Shown here in pieces: positions 36,481-47,399 of a stretch of 64,000 nucleotides of DNA. Each line of letters starts with the position of its first letter. The first letter of the stretch is position 1. Origin of the DNA: Aquatica leii. Lineage: Eukaryota > Arthropoda > Insecta > Coleoptera > Lampyridae. The notes under the pieces were generated by a model. That model did no database searches. It saw nothing but the letters and a program-made list of their open reading frames with translations, and was not told where the DNA came from. The position numbers were made by a program, and so were the translations under genes. The stretch is from NCBI GenBank assembly GCA_035610365.1, contig CM069437.1, forward strand, positions 53,344,093 through 53,408,092, read 5' to 3'.

Positions 36481-36674
36481 TAATTGTTTGGCCATTCGGC
36501 TTTACAATGGGTTACGTTACATCTTCCTTTTACATAATAATATAATTTGTACAGAAATTTAAAAAACTAAAAACAAGGACTTTCTCTCTTAAAATCTTCC
36601 CATCACCATCTTAATATTCTAATACTTTAGATCTAACCCTTCCCTCTTATCCTTCTTTCCTTTACTGCTTTCAT

Positions 36675-37322
36675 CTAATCCACTCCCTCCCCCTCCTTCC
36701 CAAGCAAAACCTTCCTCCCCTTCATTTTTTCTCTTAGCTCGCCACACTCCTCACTCATGTGCTCTATGTCCTCCCATCCCTCCCTACATAATCTACATCT
36801 CCTCATTACATCCTCCTTCCAATACTTATTTAAGTTCTCCTCATTTCCGCATCTAAACCTGGCTATTAGTCGTTTTTCTCCTAAGTTTTTCCTCCCCATC
36901 AGATACTTAGGAACCCCCCTGGACACTATATTCCCATACCTTACATTATACTTTCCTTCCCTTTTCTTTCCTTTCTTCTCTTGCACCTGCGCATCTTTAT
37001 TTCTTCTTACTATTTCCCCCGTATTTAACCTCCCATCCATTCTCCTTCTCTCCACCTCTTCTCTTGCAAAACCTCCTCGTTGATAGTACAGTTTTCTTTC
37101 TTCCTGCCCATATATGTTTTTACTATCCTTTACCGTCCTCCAGCAACATTGCAAAATTTTACATTCTCTCCTTTCCTTCATTTTCTCTTCATAACCCATC
37201 GCCCTTTTCCCTGCTTCTATTCTGATCTTCTTTAACTTCCCTTCCTCCTCTATTATGTACCCTGGCGTCTCCCTGTCTAAACCTAGTATCCATTTCCAAT
37301 ATTTTATTTGTACCTTTTCCAA
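36675..37322 (-). pseudogene. LINE C-terminal region with CCHC-like zinc finger
   Basis: A 215-codon minus-strand frame. It opens 'VQIKYWKWILGLDRETPGYI', a block that follows RT in this LINE group, then a highly charged Lys/Arg/Glu-rich stretch, then 'CRLCREGWEDIEHMSEEC' (36744-36797; C-X2-C-X8-H-X4-C), the zinc finger usual near the end of many LINE ORF2 proteins. In LINEs this part helps bind the RNA template or target. It is one frame step away from the RT part, so the two are parts of one broken ORF2. Confidence 0.85.
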
Positions 37323-37343
37323 TAGGTTGCACTCTTTCCAACC

Positions 37344-37790
37344 CTATACCTCCACCCCGTACATCATCACACTTTTAATCAATTTTTCAAACAGCCATCT
37401 TCTCTTTTCGATCTCCTTCCCAAATACTCTTTCCCCTAAACTCCATACCTGCTCTAATACCCTGTTACCCTTCTTTGCTAACTCCCTTATGTGTGCATCA
37501 TCTTTATTATCATACCTTAGCCTACATCCCAAATATGTCACTTCATTCACTGTCTCTATCCTCTGTTCTCCCCAACTTAACTCCTCTTTTTTCTTCCCTC
37601 CTCTCCCTTTTTGAAAAACTACCATCTTAGACTTTCTCACATTTAAACCCAAGTCTTTCCTTTCCAGATACCTCTTTATCGTATTTATCATACCTTTCAT
37701 CTCTAACTCATTTTTTGCCACCATGACCATATCGTCTGCATATGCCAACACCCACACTTTAAGCCCTCCCCCGGATACTGTAAAAAATGT
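37344..37790 (-). pseudogene. LINE RT, catalytic YADD to thumb
   Basis: The minus strand reads 'KVWVLAYADDMVMVAKNELE' (YADD at 37731-37742), 'YLERKDLGLNVRKSKMVVF', 'NEVTYLGCRLRYDNKDDAHI' (the YLG block), 'RELAKKGNRVLEQVWSLGER' and ends 'KSVMMYGVEV'. These are RT motifs C to E plus the thumb of an APE-type LINE. An in-frame extension upstream to 37889 ('MENRSTTEIAILL') does not resemble RT and is likely flanking DNA, so the truncation point is put near 37790. The frame changes near 37330 before the C-terminal part. Confidence 0.9.
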
Positions 37791-38775
37791 AGAGTTAGAT
37801 AGGGTTTTAATTGGAAACTTGATTCTTGGTTCTCGGATGTTAGAAGAAACCAAAAGGATTGCTATTTCTGTAGTAGATCTGTTCTCCATTTGTAAAAGTA
37901 TCTACACGCTACCCAATTTTTATACCTACCTACTAAAATATATATAAGTAAGAGAAGGGAGTTTGCAGTAGACAGTCAAGATGTTATAAATTCAGCATTA
38001 CGTTTGTCATTTGTTTTAAAATAAACATCAAAACTCTTACAAGCGGATCCAAAAATATTTTTTCATTTATTTTATGTAGCCAAACATAACGTAATTATGA
38101 ACGCTAATACAAACGTTTCAATTCTTAGAATTGCTTTTTTTTACTAAAGCTTGTAAATAGTCTAGTCAAGCTGTATGGTTTGATAGTTTGCATCAGCGGC
38201 GTAGCAATAGCGTAACGCTTCTACAAAAGTATAATTTGTTCACTAGTTTAAAAACCAGTGCAAGAAAAGACAAGTTTGTATAAACAAATACAAATATACT
38301 TTCCATTGGCGTAAGTAAAGATGAAATGATATAGACGAAAAACTAACGTTGTTACGTGTCGTTATTTGTCAAAAATATTTATTCTGAATTAAAATTAACG
38401 TCTGCACTAGATTACACGCCGCTACTGATTGTCAAATCACTTTATCGGTGAGGATGAACGCATTACAGCAAATAATGGCTATTTTACTCGCTGTTTACCT
38501 TTTCAAAACCGCTGCGAACGTTCGTGTATCTGAGTTTTCTTTATGACATGTAAGTAGTTTTTTTTTCTGTTGACTTTTTTTGTTAGTGATTTCTATTACG
38601 CTTTTAGCAAATGTGCTAAAGAAAATGTATTCCAAGTATTGGTCGAATTCGGCGATTGAATACATTATGTGACGTTCCAGGTAAAAATACCATTCCAAAG
38701 ATGGCATTGTCGCGTTATATTTTTACTTTTTTTTATCGAATTTTGTGGGGTTGCCACGCTGTTTTTGTACCCGGC
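37791..38775. other. No recognised feature
   Basis: AT-rich, short frames only (for example minus 38495-38707). No coding family was recognised. Confidence 0.45.
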
Positions 38776-39064
38776 TGTTACCTGGATATGTAGCTTGTAG
38801 AGTCTATTTCGTTTTATGTATTCGGAAAGGACAATAGAAGACTCACACCTGTTTCTAAAATATTAATATCGTATTACTATGTTAGTTTACTTCTGTAACT
38901 AATCAATCAACTCCATGCACATTACTTAGTATAGCGTATACCTTCTTGCATTTATATTAACTACTTTAATTATGTGAGCCTTGTACGTACTTCTTTTTAG
39001 TATTGTATACTTTTGCTTTTATGTATTCACTAATCGTCAGCCTTCGGCGTATAAGTTCTAACTG
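38776..39064 (+). repeat. Diverged direct repeat, copy 1 (possible old 5' LTR)
   Basis: Starts TGTTACCTGGATATGTAG and is collinear with 39665-39890. Shared blocks include ATATGTARCTT, TTTCTGTAACTAATCAAT (preceded by GTTARTTTAC), TTTTTAGTAT.GTAT and GTATTCACTAA.CGTCAG..TT.(A/C)GCGTATAAGTT. The second copy lacks about 60 bp. The pair encloses about 600 bp. Confidence 0.65.
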
Positions 39065-39664
39065 TGTTTTGCTGTCTTTTAGTCGTTCTCCTCTTTTCCA
39101 TCGGCATCGCAAGCGTCGTAAGTGTTAGTTCACTTGTTTGGGTTTCTACTTTCGACCATTGCTATTCTTTTGGTTCAGTCTTTTGATTAAGGTGGTTTGA
39201 GTCTTTGCATTCGTTGTTGATATCTTGGTGGTTGTTTCTCCCATATCGCTGTACTGATATTCTATTTGGTTAAGTTTTGCGAAATTTCTTTTGGCTTTCT
39301 TCTTTGCCATCTTACTTTAGAGCAGACTACTTTTTCGTCTGTATATAGTTTGATCGGTTCTTTTAGGTTGGTACGTTACGCATAGAAGTCTTTTTCTGTT
39401 GTTGGATTTGGTTTTTCTTTTTTTAAGTTTGCTATTCCACTCCTCAGCATTAAAGTCTTGAGGTAAATTTTACGATTTGGGACAGCAAATGGTACGCATT
39501 TGCTGTATGGCTAACATTTGGGGGATTGGGCAGTAGAGTAAGTCACTTAGGGTGGCTACCTAGGGTAAGGTAGTTGAGCCGTACAACATCTTGCTATTTT
39601 TTCTTCTTCTGTTTTCCTGTCTTTCTTTCTCTTATTTCAATCTGTCACAATGAGGAGGGAGGGC
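39065..39664. other. Internal region between diverged direct repeats
   Basis: About 600 bp without a coding frame. It has a perfect 10-bp hairpin ACAGCAAATG-GTACG-CATTTGCTGT at 39482-39506. Just before the second repeat it has a purine tract, ATGAGGAGGGAGGG, at about 39650-39663, placed as a polypurine tract would be ahead of a 3' LTR. No primer-binding site was recognised after the first repeat. Confidence 0.4.
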
Positions 39665-39890
39665 TGCACATCCGGTATATGTAACTTATCGAGTTTACTT
39701 TGTTTTATGCAATTGAAAGGGACAAGAAAAGACTTACACCAGTTACTGAAATGTCAGTATTATACTTTGTTAATTTACTTCTGTAACTAATCAATAGACT
39801 TGTCAAATTTGAACGTAGTACTACTTTTTAGTATCGTATTTTTCAATTGTATTCACTAACCGTCAGTCTTTAGCGTATAAGTTATTTAAT
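39665..39890 (+). repeat. Diverged direct repeat, copy 2 (possible old 3' LTR)
   Basis: Partner of 38776-39064, starting TGCACATCCGGTATATGTAA directly after a purine-rich tract. Internal deletion relative to copy 1. LTR identity is inference; a tandem duplication is the alternative. Confidence 0.6.
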
Positions 39891-41659
39891 GTAATCATAA
39901 CATAGATCATATTGACTCAAATTTACTTTTAGTCGTAAATTTTTTATCATCTGTAACCTTATGCATTGCCGTTGAGTACGGTGGCGTGACATTTGTAACG
40001 TTTCTTTGATCATTTGAACGCAATCATTGCCAAATGTAAAATAACATTAACCGTCATATATAAGTTTATATACCACGTATATTTTCGTTCTTAAATCAAA
40101 TAAAAGGGAGTAGTGAACGTTACTACTTGTGACAAAGAATTGTCGGTTGGGTAAGTTTTTGTGCTCATATTTTACTTTTTTGTGTTTCATTATTATCATT
40201 GTCGATTTATTTTGCCACTGCATAGTAGAGAGGTAGTTGATCGAGTACTATTTATATTTAAATTAAAATCAATTACTTATAACGTTTGTTAGCAATTGTA
40301 TTGTGTATTGCTTAAACAAAAGGGCTTACATTGATATTATAGCTGTGATATTACTATATTAGTCGACGAATCTATAATCGTTATTTAATTGTTATTGGTC
40401 TACTTCTTTCTCTTCTTTTTTAACTCCTATTCTCTCTCATTGAAAATATATATATTTTTGTTAGACGTCTTTCAAGATCTCGTGAACTGTGGCGCTGTAG
40501 TCTGTGTATGTCAGAATATTGTTATTATTAGTCTTAAAAACATTCGCTGGCACATTTTTTCTAACCAATCTTTGCTTTTATCGTTGTATTTGTTGTTAAT
40601 AGTCATTAAGTATTATTATAAGTAAATTCATTTTTATTTAATACATAAATATATGATTATTTTTAATTTTTATTGACATGAGTGCTTTTTAAATAGACTA
40701 ACGTTTTTGGAATTCAGATAGGCTTGTAAAATTTTTGACTTTTAGTTTATTAATTCCAATTTTCGATGCAAGGTCACAGTTCACGACATAGTGAAACGCC
40801 TCTAGAATCTATGTTTATGCAAATTGTTTTTTTTAGTAATTAACAGATTTAAACAAGGTTTGTATTGGGTGTTATTTACTTGTTTTGGCGCCTTTTTGAT
40901 TTATTTTAGAAGCAACACACCGATACTTGCGACCCGCCTGCCGAATCAAACTGAGTTAGTCGTTTGCCTTTAAGTTACGAGAACTAACAACGTTAGGAAA
41001 AAGGTCGAGTTGAGATGTAGCCAGGTTTTAATGCTTAACGAAGAATTTTGAATCTGGTTCTAACTCCTTAAACACTTTCGGTAGATCAAACACAATTGTT
41101 GGTTTGTATAAAAAAGTACATTATTAATTATCACATGATGGCACAGTCTCTCAGTAAAGATATCTTTAAAGTTTTGACAGCAGTGCATAGTTTAATTTGG
41201 TGCAATGCAAGAAGTCGATACGATAATAAGAAGAATTGCTTAAAAACTACATCACTTAATTTTATCCAAACCAAATTTTTTTTGAGAATAAATATTTGAA
41301 TCTTGAGTTATATAAAAACTTGGAAAAAATGTGCATCTATCTCAGCAAATACTGACAACGGATGAACTTAGATACAAAGTAATTTATTAAAATGTTAAGC
41401 TTTATCCTAAGTTTACTCAGAGTTACTTATGATTAAAAAAATCACGGAATTTCTCATTTAAACGAACCGCTGTTGGGATGTTGCCAAAATAATTTTTTAT
41501 AGATTGGTACATCTGTCAGTTGTTTACAGGTCACTTTTGATCGCATTCTGTGAGATAGTTTGTGCGTAATAAGACATTGTTAAATGTGTCTCGAATTTGG
41601 TTGAGCAAAGAGTTTCCTTGCAGTTTTGTGTTTCTAACTAAATACCATACATAGAAACG
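39891..41659. other. No recognised feature
   Basis: AT-rich DNA. The 78-codon frame at 40389-40625 is hydrophobic but low in complexity and without a family signature. Confidence 0.45.
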
Positions 41660-42340
41660 TTGAGAATGTTAACGGTAGCCTGCTTTACAATGTCGAAAAC
41701 ACAAGCACCTCTGTGTGATCGTTGTACATCAGGAAGAATGTTTGTCGCACAAAGCCAAAACTGTGGACAAACAACTAGCGGTTTTGAAACCACGAAGATC
41801 AAAGCTATTAGTGCACCTGCACAAAAAAGGTTGCTGTTGCAAATTAAAGAAAGTACTCAGGAAAATTAAAGCAAAAATAAGTTGCAGAGAAAGAATGGAC
41901 GAGATTGTTCATACGCCGGTACGCCATAGACAGCGCCATTGGAAAATTGTGAGCCACGAGATTGTCTAGATTGGCTAGTTTTAACAAAACTAATGTTGTG
42001 GATTTCTTTAATAACATGGAAGACGTGCATAAGCGATTTGACCAATACCAGCAAAAAGAATTTAAAACACAGACGGAACCGGACTTACAACGGTCCAAAA
42101 ATCATCAAAAATACTTGCACCGAAAGAAATAGCATTTAGCAATAATAATATTATGTGTGTTTTAAGGCAACCAGTTTCTAACTATTTAATAGGTACATAT
42201 TCTCTAAAAAAATTGTTTGTTTTGTATGTAGTTTGCCTGAGGAAGAACATACATACATACGGTTCAAGCTCATTAGAAGAAGTTACAATAGTAGATATAT
42301 CGACCAATCGCGCAATGAAGCAAAAGTCAATAGTCAAAAA
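41660..42340 (+). pseudogene. Unrecognised degenerate ORF cluster
   Basis: Overlapping plus-strand frames with protein-like composition: 'LCDRCTSGRMFVAQSQNCG' (two CXXC-like cysteines), 'KTVDKQLAVLKPRRSKLLV', and in another frame 'VVDFFNNMEDVHKRFDQYQQ' then 'KEFKTQTEPDLQRSKNHQ'. Frequent frame changes suggest an old coding sequence, perhaps transposon-related because the region downstream (42570-42870) looks like a transposase tail. I cannot name the family. Confidence 0.3.
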
Positions 42341-42559
42341 AAAGTAGTAACAAGTGCCAATTTTTTGTTTCTCTTAAACAAATAAAACCTTTTCGAAAAG
42401 TTGTACTACCAATAAGGGTAGAAGTTTAGTGAAAACTCACTTAGTGACAGATACTCTCAAAAAGGAAGAAATAAGAAAACAAATGGAAAAAACAAAAAAA
42501 CGAGTTAAAAAAATTCTTGTATCAGCGATTCTGATAAGATGCAATTGCAAATATGATGA

Positions 42560-42870
42560 TCTGACATTAGAAGATGGAAAGAAAGTTTGAACCTGAAACA
42601 CTATTCATGCTTCAAAGCAGAGAGTTAACAATTAAAGACTATGTGCTATTGCAATTTTCAAGAAAAGGTACATATTTTTGCTCTAAAAATCTGTTTTCCG
42701 AAATTTCAAATAAAATTTTGCAAACATTTGCAGAAGCAGTGAATTTATCAGTAAAGCTGAAAAATAATTTGACGTTGGTGAAGCAGATTTTGTTATGAAA
42801 CTACACAAACCGACAAAATTAAGTGGGTCGGTTACATTGTTAGCTTTAGTTCCTAGTAGAATTTAATGTT
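42560..42870 (+). pseudogene. Fragment resembling the C-terminal tail of pogo-type transposon proteins
   Basis: Plus strand 'LTIKDYVLLQFSRKGTYFCS', later in another frame 'EADFVMKLHKPTKLSGSVTL'. The 'V.DYVLV.F..K....YV......D....KLP.P' layout is found at the C-termini of some insect transposon-encoded proteins and parallels 'LQKGDFLLVPLNNKNNKKVY' of the pogo pseudogene at 29.3 kb. The link is by eye and tentative. Confidence 0.3.
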
Positions 42871-44179
42871 TATGAAATACATTCTTGCAGTATTCTAAGT
42901 TTTAAATAAATGTATGATTATTATTAAACATTAACTTTTATTACAAAAAATAAGTAATAAATTGTTGCAAACTAAAAATACAAATGAAATAAGAGGTGAT
43001 TGTAATAAATGTAATGAGTAATTGGAGAACAAAAAATATTTTCTGTTATTTACAATGGCAATTTATAAGAAGAACGCAAATCGTCAGTTATTTTGAATTT
43101 AATAAAATCATAAATTGTTTTTGATAAAGAGTAGTATAATAAAATCTTGACGTTTAATAAAATTCCAAATATTATTTAATTTAATCAGCACAGTTTCAAA
43201 AAGGGTCCAGGTGCTAGAAATACTCTTTAGCATAACAAAATTAATTACTAAAAAGCTTTATTAAAGTAATTTAGTACTCGAGTATTCTTGTCACTTAAAA
43301 AAGCTTTTGATACGGCGGATAACACCAAAGGTGTTATGGGACTTTGTGTTATGAGGGTTTTGCGAATATAAACCTGATTAAACCTGTCTTCCAAATTGGC
43401 TAATTTAAGTGGACTGTAATTATTTGCTTAAAACGCATTGTATTTACCTGCTACTATACAAATAACTTTTGCTATTGTAATAACAAAAGTTTTAATTAGA
43501 AACAGCGAAAATTGATTAAATCTTATTTAATTGATTACCCGGAGATACAATTAGTAATTTAATAAACAGCCGTGTATGCGATTAAAGTATTCTCTAGAGC
43601 ACGACTCTTAACTCTGATTTGTTGTACATTATCACGCTATATAATAGATTTTATTATTATTCGATACGCAAACAATATAGCAAAACCATTTTTGGTATAA
43701 GAATTAGAAGTACGAAAATAATTATTTATTTAAAAAAAAATTATTATGAAACCAGCTTTAAACTGAATAAATTAAACTAAACAGCCAGAAAATATATATG
43801 TAAATAAAAATGTAGTTAAGAAGAGAAGTGTTTAAGATCTATACAAAAATTGTTTCTTAAAGAAACGATAAATAAACTTAATTAATATTAAGCTTAAGAA
43901 CAAATGAGTGGCATTGATTAAACCGTGATTACCAAAAAGGATTATACTGTTTTTTCAATAACGATTAAAAAAACTGTATTTATTCTGTTTTTAAATTTTC
44001 TACCAGTTTGTTCTTATAAGAAAATCGCACGCAAAACAACGAATTAATCAGATTAACATATTTAAACCAAAAAGTTGTTATGTTTAAAACAAAAGAATTT
44101 GATTTTTTAGACCTTTTATAAGCAAAAAGTAAAACGTTTGAACTCATATCTAATTTAAAAGACGTTGAATATATAGTTT
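42871..44179. other. No recognised feature
   Basis: AT-rich sequence of about 1.3 kb without coding signature. Confidence 0.45.
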
Positions 44180-44941
44180 TTTTCCCCTCCATCTAGCGGA
44201 AACCACAGTCACAGGAAACCCTCCACCTTTGCAATCCTAAAAATGAGCGACGAAGCTAAAGTTGTTTTTATTCTTTTCTGTTTAGCTTACTTTGTTTTAT
44301 GTTTCACTTTGGTTTTATTTTCCGACTTTCAGACTTTCGGAATTCTGGGCTTTGGTCTATCACTCTTTCGCAGCGTTAACTTATTGTGAAATATTAGAGT
44401 TGTTCTTCGAGTCCGGTTTTGGCCGATGATTACTAGTGGTTTTAATGATTCTCTGAGCGTGTGACCGTTCTATCGCCGATTTGAACCTTGTTTGTCGTGC
44501 TGTTTTATAGGCGCTCTCTTCTCGTTTTCTATTTATGTTAACAAGTTTTTCCACCAAGTTTGTTCTTGTTTTCACCTTTCTTGATTCAATACATTTATAT
44601 AGAATGAGCTCAATGTCTGTTTTCGCACTAACATCTTCTGTCTGTGCTTCTTGCGCCGTCAAATGTAATCTTTCTGGCCTAACTTGCATCTTCTCATACT
44701 TTTGCCATATTTATGTTTTCTTTTTAGTTATCATTCTATTCTAGCTCGCTGTTCTTAATATATATCGCGTGTGATATTTTTTGAATGCGTGCGATCATTT
44801 TTGTTTTTTGGCTTTATCTGTCTTATTTGTGTTATTGCCGTCTTATTATCTATCCATTTTTATGGTCGTTTTTTGTATATTAACCCATTTTAACACTAGT
44901 TGAATAGCCGCTATTTCGGCCTGTGAGCTTCTTTCAATGAA

Positions 44942-45148
44942 TTACACCGGTTCTTGGTTTTCTCTTTCGATTATCGCCACTGATGTGACTTTTTTCTCGT
45001 TTTTCGATCTATCTGTGAATATTACAAAATAATTTATCTTCGTTTCAATGATTTCCTTAATAGAGTGGCACTTTGTGGGGGGATAAAGCAGCAGATTTGC
45101 CTCTACTGGGGTTTCCCGTTCTGCTTCTTGTAACTCAAGCATTGCCAT
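44942..45148 (-). pseudogene. RNase H-like domain remnant of the LINE
   Basis: The minus strand 'YFVIFTDRSKNEKKVTSVAI' matches the opening strand of RNase H domains in LINEs (I.TDGSK...VG.A), with R for G. It sits downstream of the RT blocks in the right order. Only the first strand pair is clear; later acidic residues were not found. In the family it degrades the RNA template during second-strand synthesis. Confidence 0.6.
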
Positions 45149-45299
45149 TATTTCCGCCTATATCGAGTTTGTTCCGGCTATTATCTTCAGAACTCTGATG
45201 GGTGTTGTTCTATAGGCTTTTGTAATTCTTAGTACTACCAGTCTCGTTATTGAATCAAGGATTTGTCGCTTTTCTTCCCAGATTTCGTAGCCGTACAGT

Positions 45300-45908
45300 A
45301 TGACTGTTTTTATAGTCTAGTTATACACTTGGTTTAGTATCTCTGTTTTCCATCCTTATGTTTTTTCTGCTACTGCAAGCAGTTACTTGGCCAGCTGTTC
45401 TAGCTTTGTTTTCAGTTTAGAACACATAGACACCTATGAAGTATTTTTTAATGTATATAGTAACGCCAACGTATTTTATCAGATCGGACATTTTGGTTGG
45501 TAGGTTTTTGATTTTTACTACTGTTGGTCTTATATACTGCGTTGCCGAGAAAAATAACATTCGGTTTTTTCCTCCGCGTACCATGGCGTGTTGAAGGCGT
45601 TATTTAGTTCTAATGTCACCACTAAGCTGTGTTTTTCTTTTATTTTCTTAATGTCGACTACTTCCAGTGCTCTTTTGATAGCCATTGTTGTAGTTCTTGC
45701 TTTTCTGAACCCATATTGTTCGCTGTTTAGCAGATCGTTGTTTTCTAAGAAGTGTCCGAGTCGGTTTGTACACAGTTTGTCAAGCATTTTTCTTAGTGTG
45801 AATAGCAAGCTAATTGGTTTTACTTCTTTATTTCCTGGTTTTGGTATCCATACAATTTGTGCTAAATTTTTGGGAATTATCCCAGGCCCAGGCGCTTATT
45901 AAAGTAAC
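45300..45908 (-). pseudogene. LINE reverse transcriptase with motifs B and C deleted
   Basis: The minus strand 'LFTLRKMLDKLCTNRLGHFL', 'LLNSEQYGFRKARTTTMAIK' and 'LVVTLELNNAFNTPWY' (motif A with E for the first D) are collinear with other LINE RTs. Directly after motif A comes 'EEKTECYFSRQ' and 'RPTVVKIKNLP', then 'YVGVTI' (the YLGV block), so roughly 100 residues including the GxPQGS and YADD motifs are missing. This is an internal deletion inside the RT, not a frame problem. Confidence 0.8.
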
Positions 45909-46649
45909 TGGTATACCATTTCACGTCTACATTTATTTTTCTCTTTGTGATCGACCATGTGAGGTTATCGGGTCCTGGTGCTTTTTTTACTATTTACATA
46001 TTTAATTAGTTCTTTTACGTCTTTTTCCGTAAAGGAAAGTTTTTTAGTTCTAATTGGCAGTTTTGTGGATTTGGTTCTGATTTCTTTTTGCTTCGAGTCG
46101 TCGTCGTTTTCATGCGGGAAGTATTTTTCTAGCAGCTTGTTTCTTCATATGATGTGGTCCACTTTCTGTCTTTGCCTTATATTGCTTCAACTTGGGATTG
46201 TTTGTTCTGTCAGATATTATTTTATAGGGTATGTGCTACGGATCTTTTAAGCTGAACGCAGTACAGTACGCTCCAAAGGCTTGTATGTTGCTTTTTTTTA
46301 ATGCTTTTTTGTAAGCGTTTCTTAACATCTTGTACTCGTTTTGCTTAGTTTCCCCATTTCCTCGGATCCAATTTTAGCATTCTTTTCGGCGTTTTTGACT
46401 GCGCCCCTTTGTGCCGTTAATTGTTTTTTTACCACCAGTATTTATTATATTTATGTATGTTATTTAGGGCTCTAAAGGGCATATTTCTATTTCATGCTTT
46501 TGTTATGCTGTTTATGATGTTTGTTCTTGTCATATTCAAAGCTTCTGCTGTTTTAATTTCGCTAATGTATATCTTTTCTATGGTTTTCTATCCGTTTTCA
46601 AAAACTTTTTAGGTTGCTTTTGCGTGTATGAACCTTTTTCTCGCGTTTT

Positions 46650-47357
46650 CATCATAATAGTCCCCTTCTATGTTATACCTAATCAATTTGTGTATGCTAA
46701 GTGTTTTTTCTTTCATTATTTTCTAACTCTTAATACTTGTATCCAATGCCATTGTCAGGTTTATATAAGATTCTCCGTTTGCGGATTGAAAAGCAGGGTC
46801 TTGTTCCTTCTCGTTTCCGAGGTATCTACTGTATGTGTTGATTATCTCCCATACTTCTGTTTCTATTTTATTATATACTTTGCCTCTGCCTGTGTGTTTT
46901 GCGTTTAAATGTCCTATTATTATGATCGGACAGTCTGCTTTAAGTACTTTTTCTAAGAGGTCGTATTTCTACTAGCATTTTTTTAGTGGCTCTATATAAA
47001 TGTTCGTTATTGTCAAGAATTTACCTTGGCTTGTTTGTCGCACTTTATTGTAGTAACGTTTTTATTTGAGTACTGTTCTATCAGAATGGTTTTTGGGTTC
47101 TTTTGCTTACTATGGGTGAATTCTCCCGCTTTGAGTATTGTATATTTTTTTCCCCAGTTGATATTTTTTTGGTACGGCTTTTGAATGCATAGTATGTCGA
47201 TGCTTAGTTTCTCAGCAATTTTAATTACGTTTAGTGTGGTTGTTTTACCTTTTCCTAGAAGTAGTGACATACAATTTAACTCTTTCTCTAATATTCGGTC
47301 TTTTTGTTCTTTTTTATATTCTTTGTTTTGTTCCGATTTCTTTATTTGTCCTTTCAT
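46650..47357 (-). pseudogene. LINE AP-like endonuclease
   Basis: 'GKTTTLNVIKIAEKLSIDIL' and 'CIQKPYQKN' (about 47180-47250) give the start of the domain; the catalytic glutamate of the usual IQEPY is replaced by K. Further on come 'IIIIGHLNAKHTGRG' (about 46890-46935; GDFNAKH with H for D), 'FQSANGESYINLTMA' (about 46745-46790; S-ID-T block) and 'IHKLIRYNI' (about 46660-46690; where SDHxxI is expected). The substitutions at catalytic positions show decay beyond simple frame errors. Confidence 0.8.
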
Positions 47358-47399
47358 CTGCCATAATTTGTTCTATTTGTAGCTAAGTCAATCTTGCTT

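Larger units (their letters stand above)
36480..37790 (-). mobile_element. 5'-truncated LINE with largely open RT/C-terminal region
   Basis: Minus-strand LINE, younger than the others: 37790 to 36675 is nearly all open in two frames. It starts just before the catalytic YADD, runs through the RT thumb and a C-terminal zinc-finger region, and ends in a 3' UTR and an (AAT)n tail. The plus strand is unusually rich in C and T here, unlike the AT-rich surroundings. Severe 5' truncation is typical of LINE insertions. The wording is that of LINE families common in ants and other insects; the clade is not assigned. Confidence 0.9.

Noticed and set aside
36757-37614. Long plus-strand frames rich in Ser, Pro and Phe
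   Set aside because: They are the antisense of the minus-strand LINE RT and C-terminal region, whose motifs are clear.
44535-46908. Several hydrophobic plus-strand frames that look like membrane proteins
   Set aside because: They are antisense to the minus-strand LINE; the T-rich complement of A-rich coding sequence gives Phe/Leu/Ser-rich translations.
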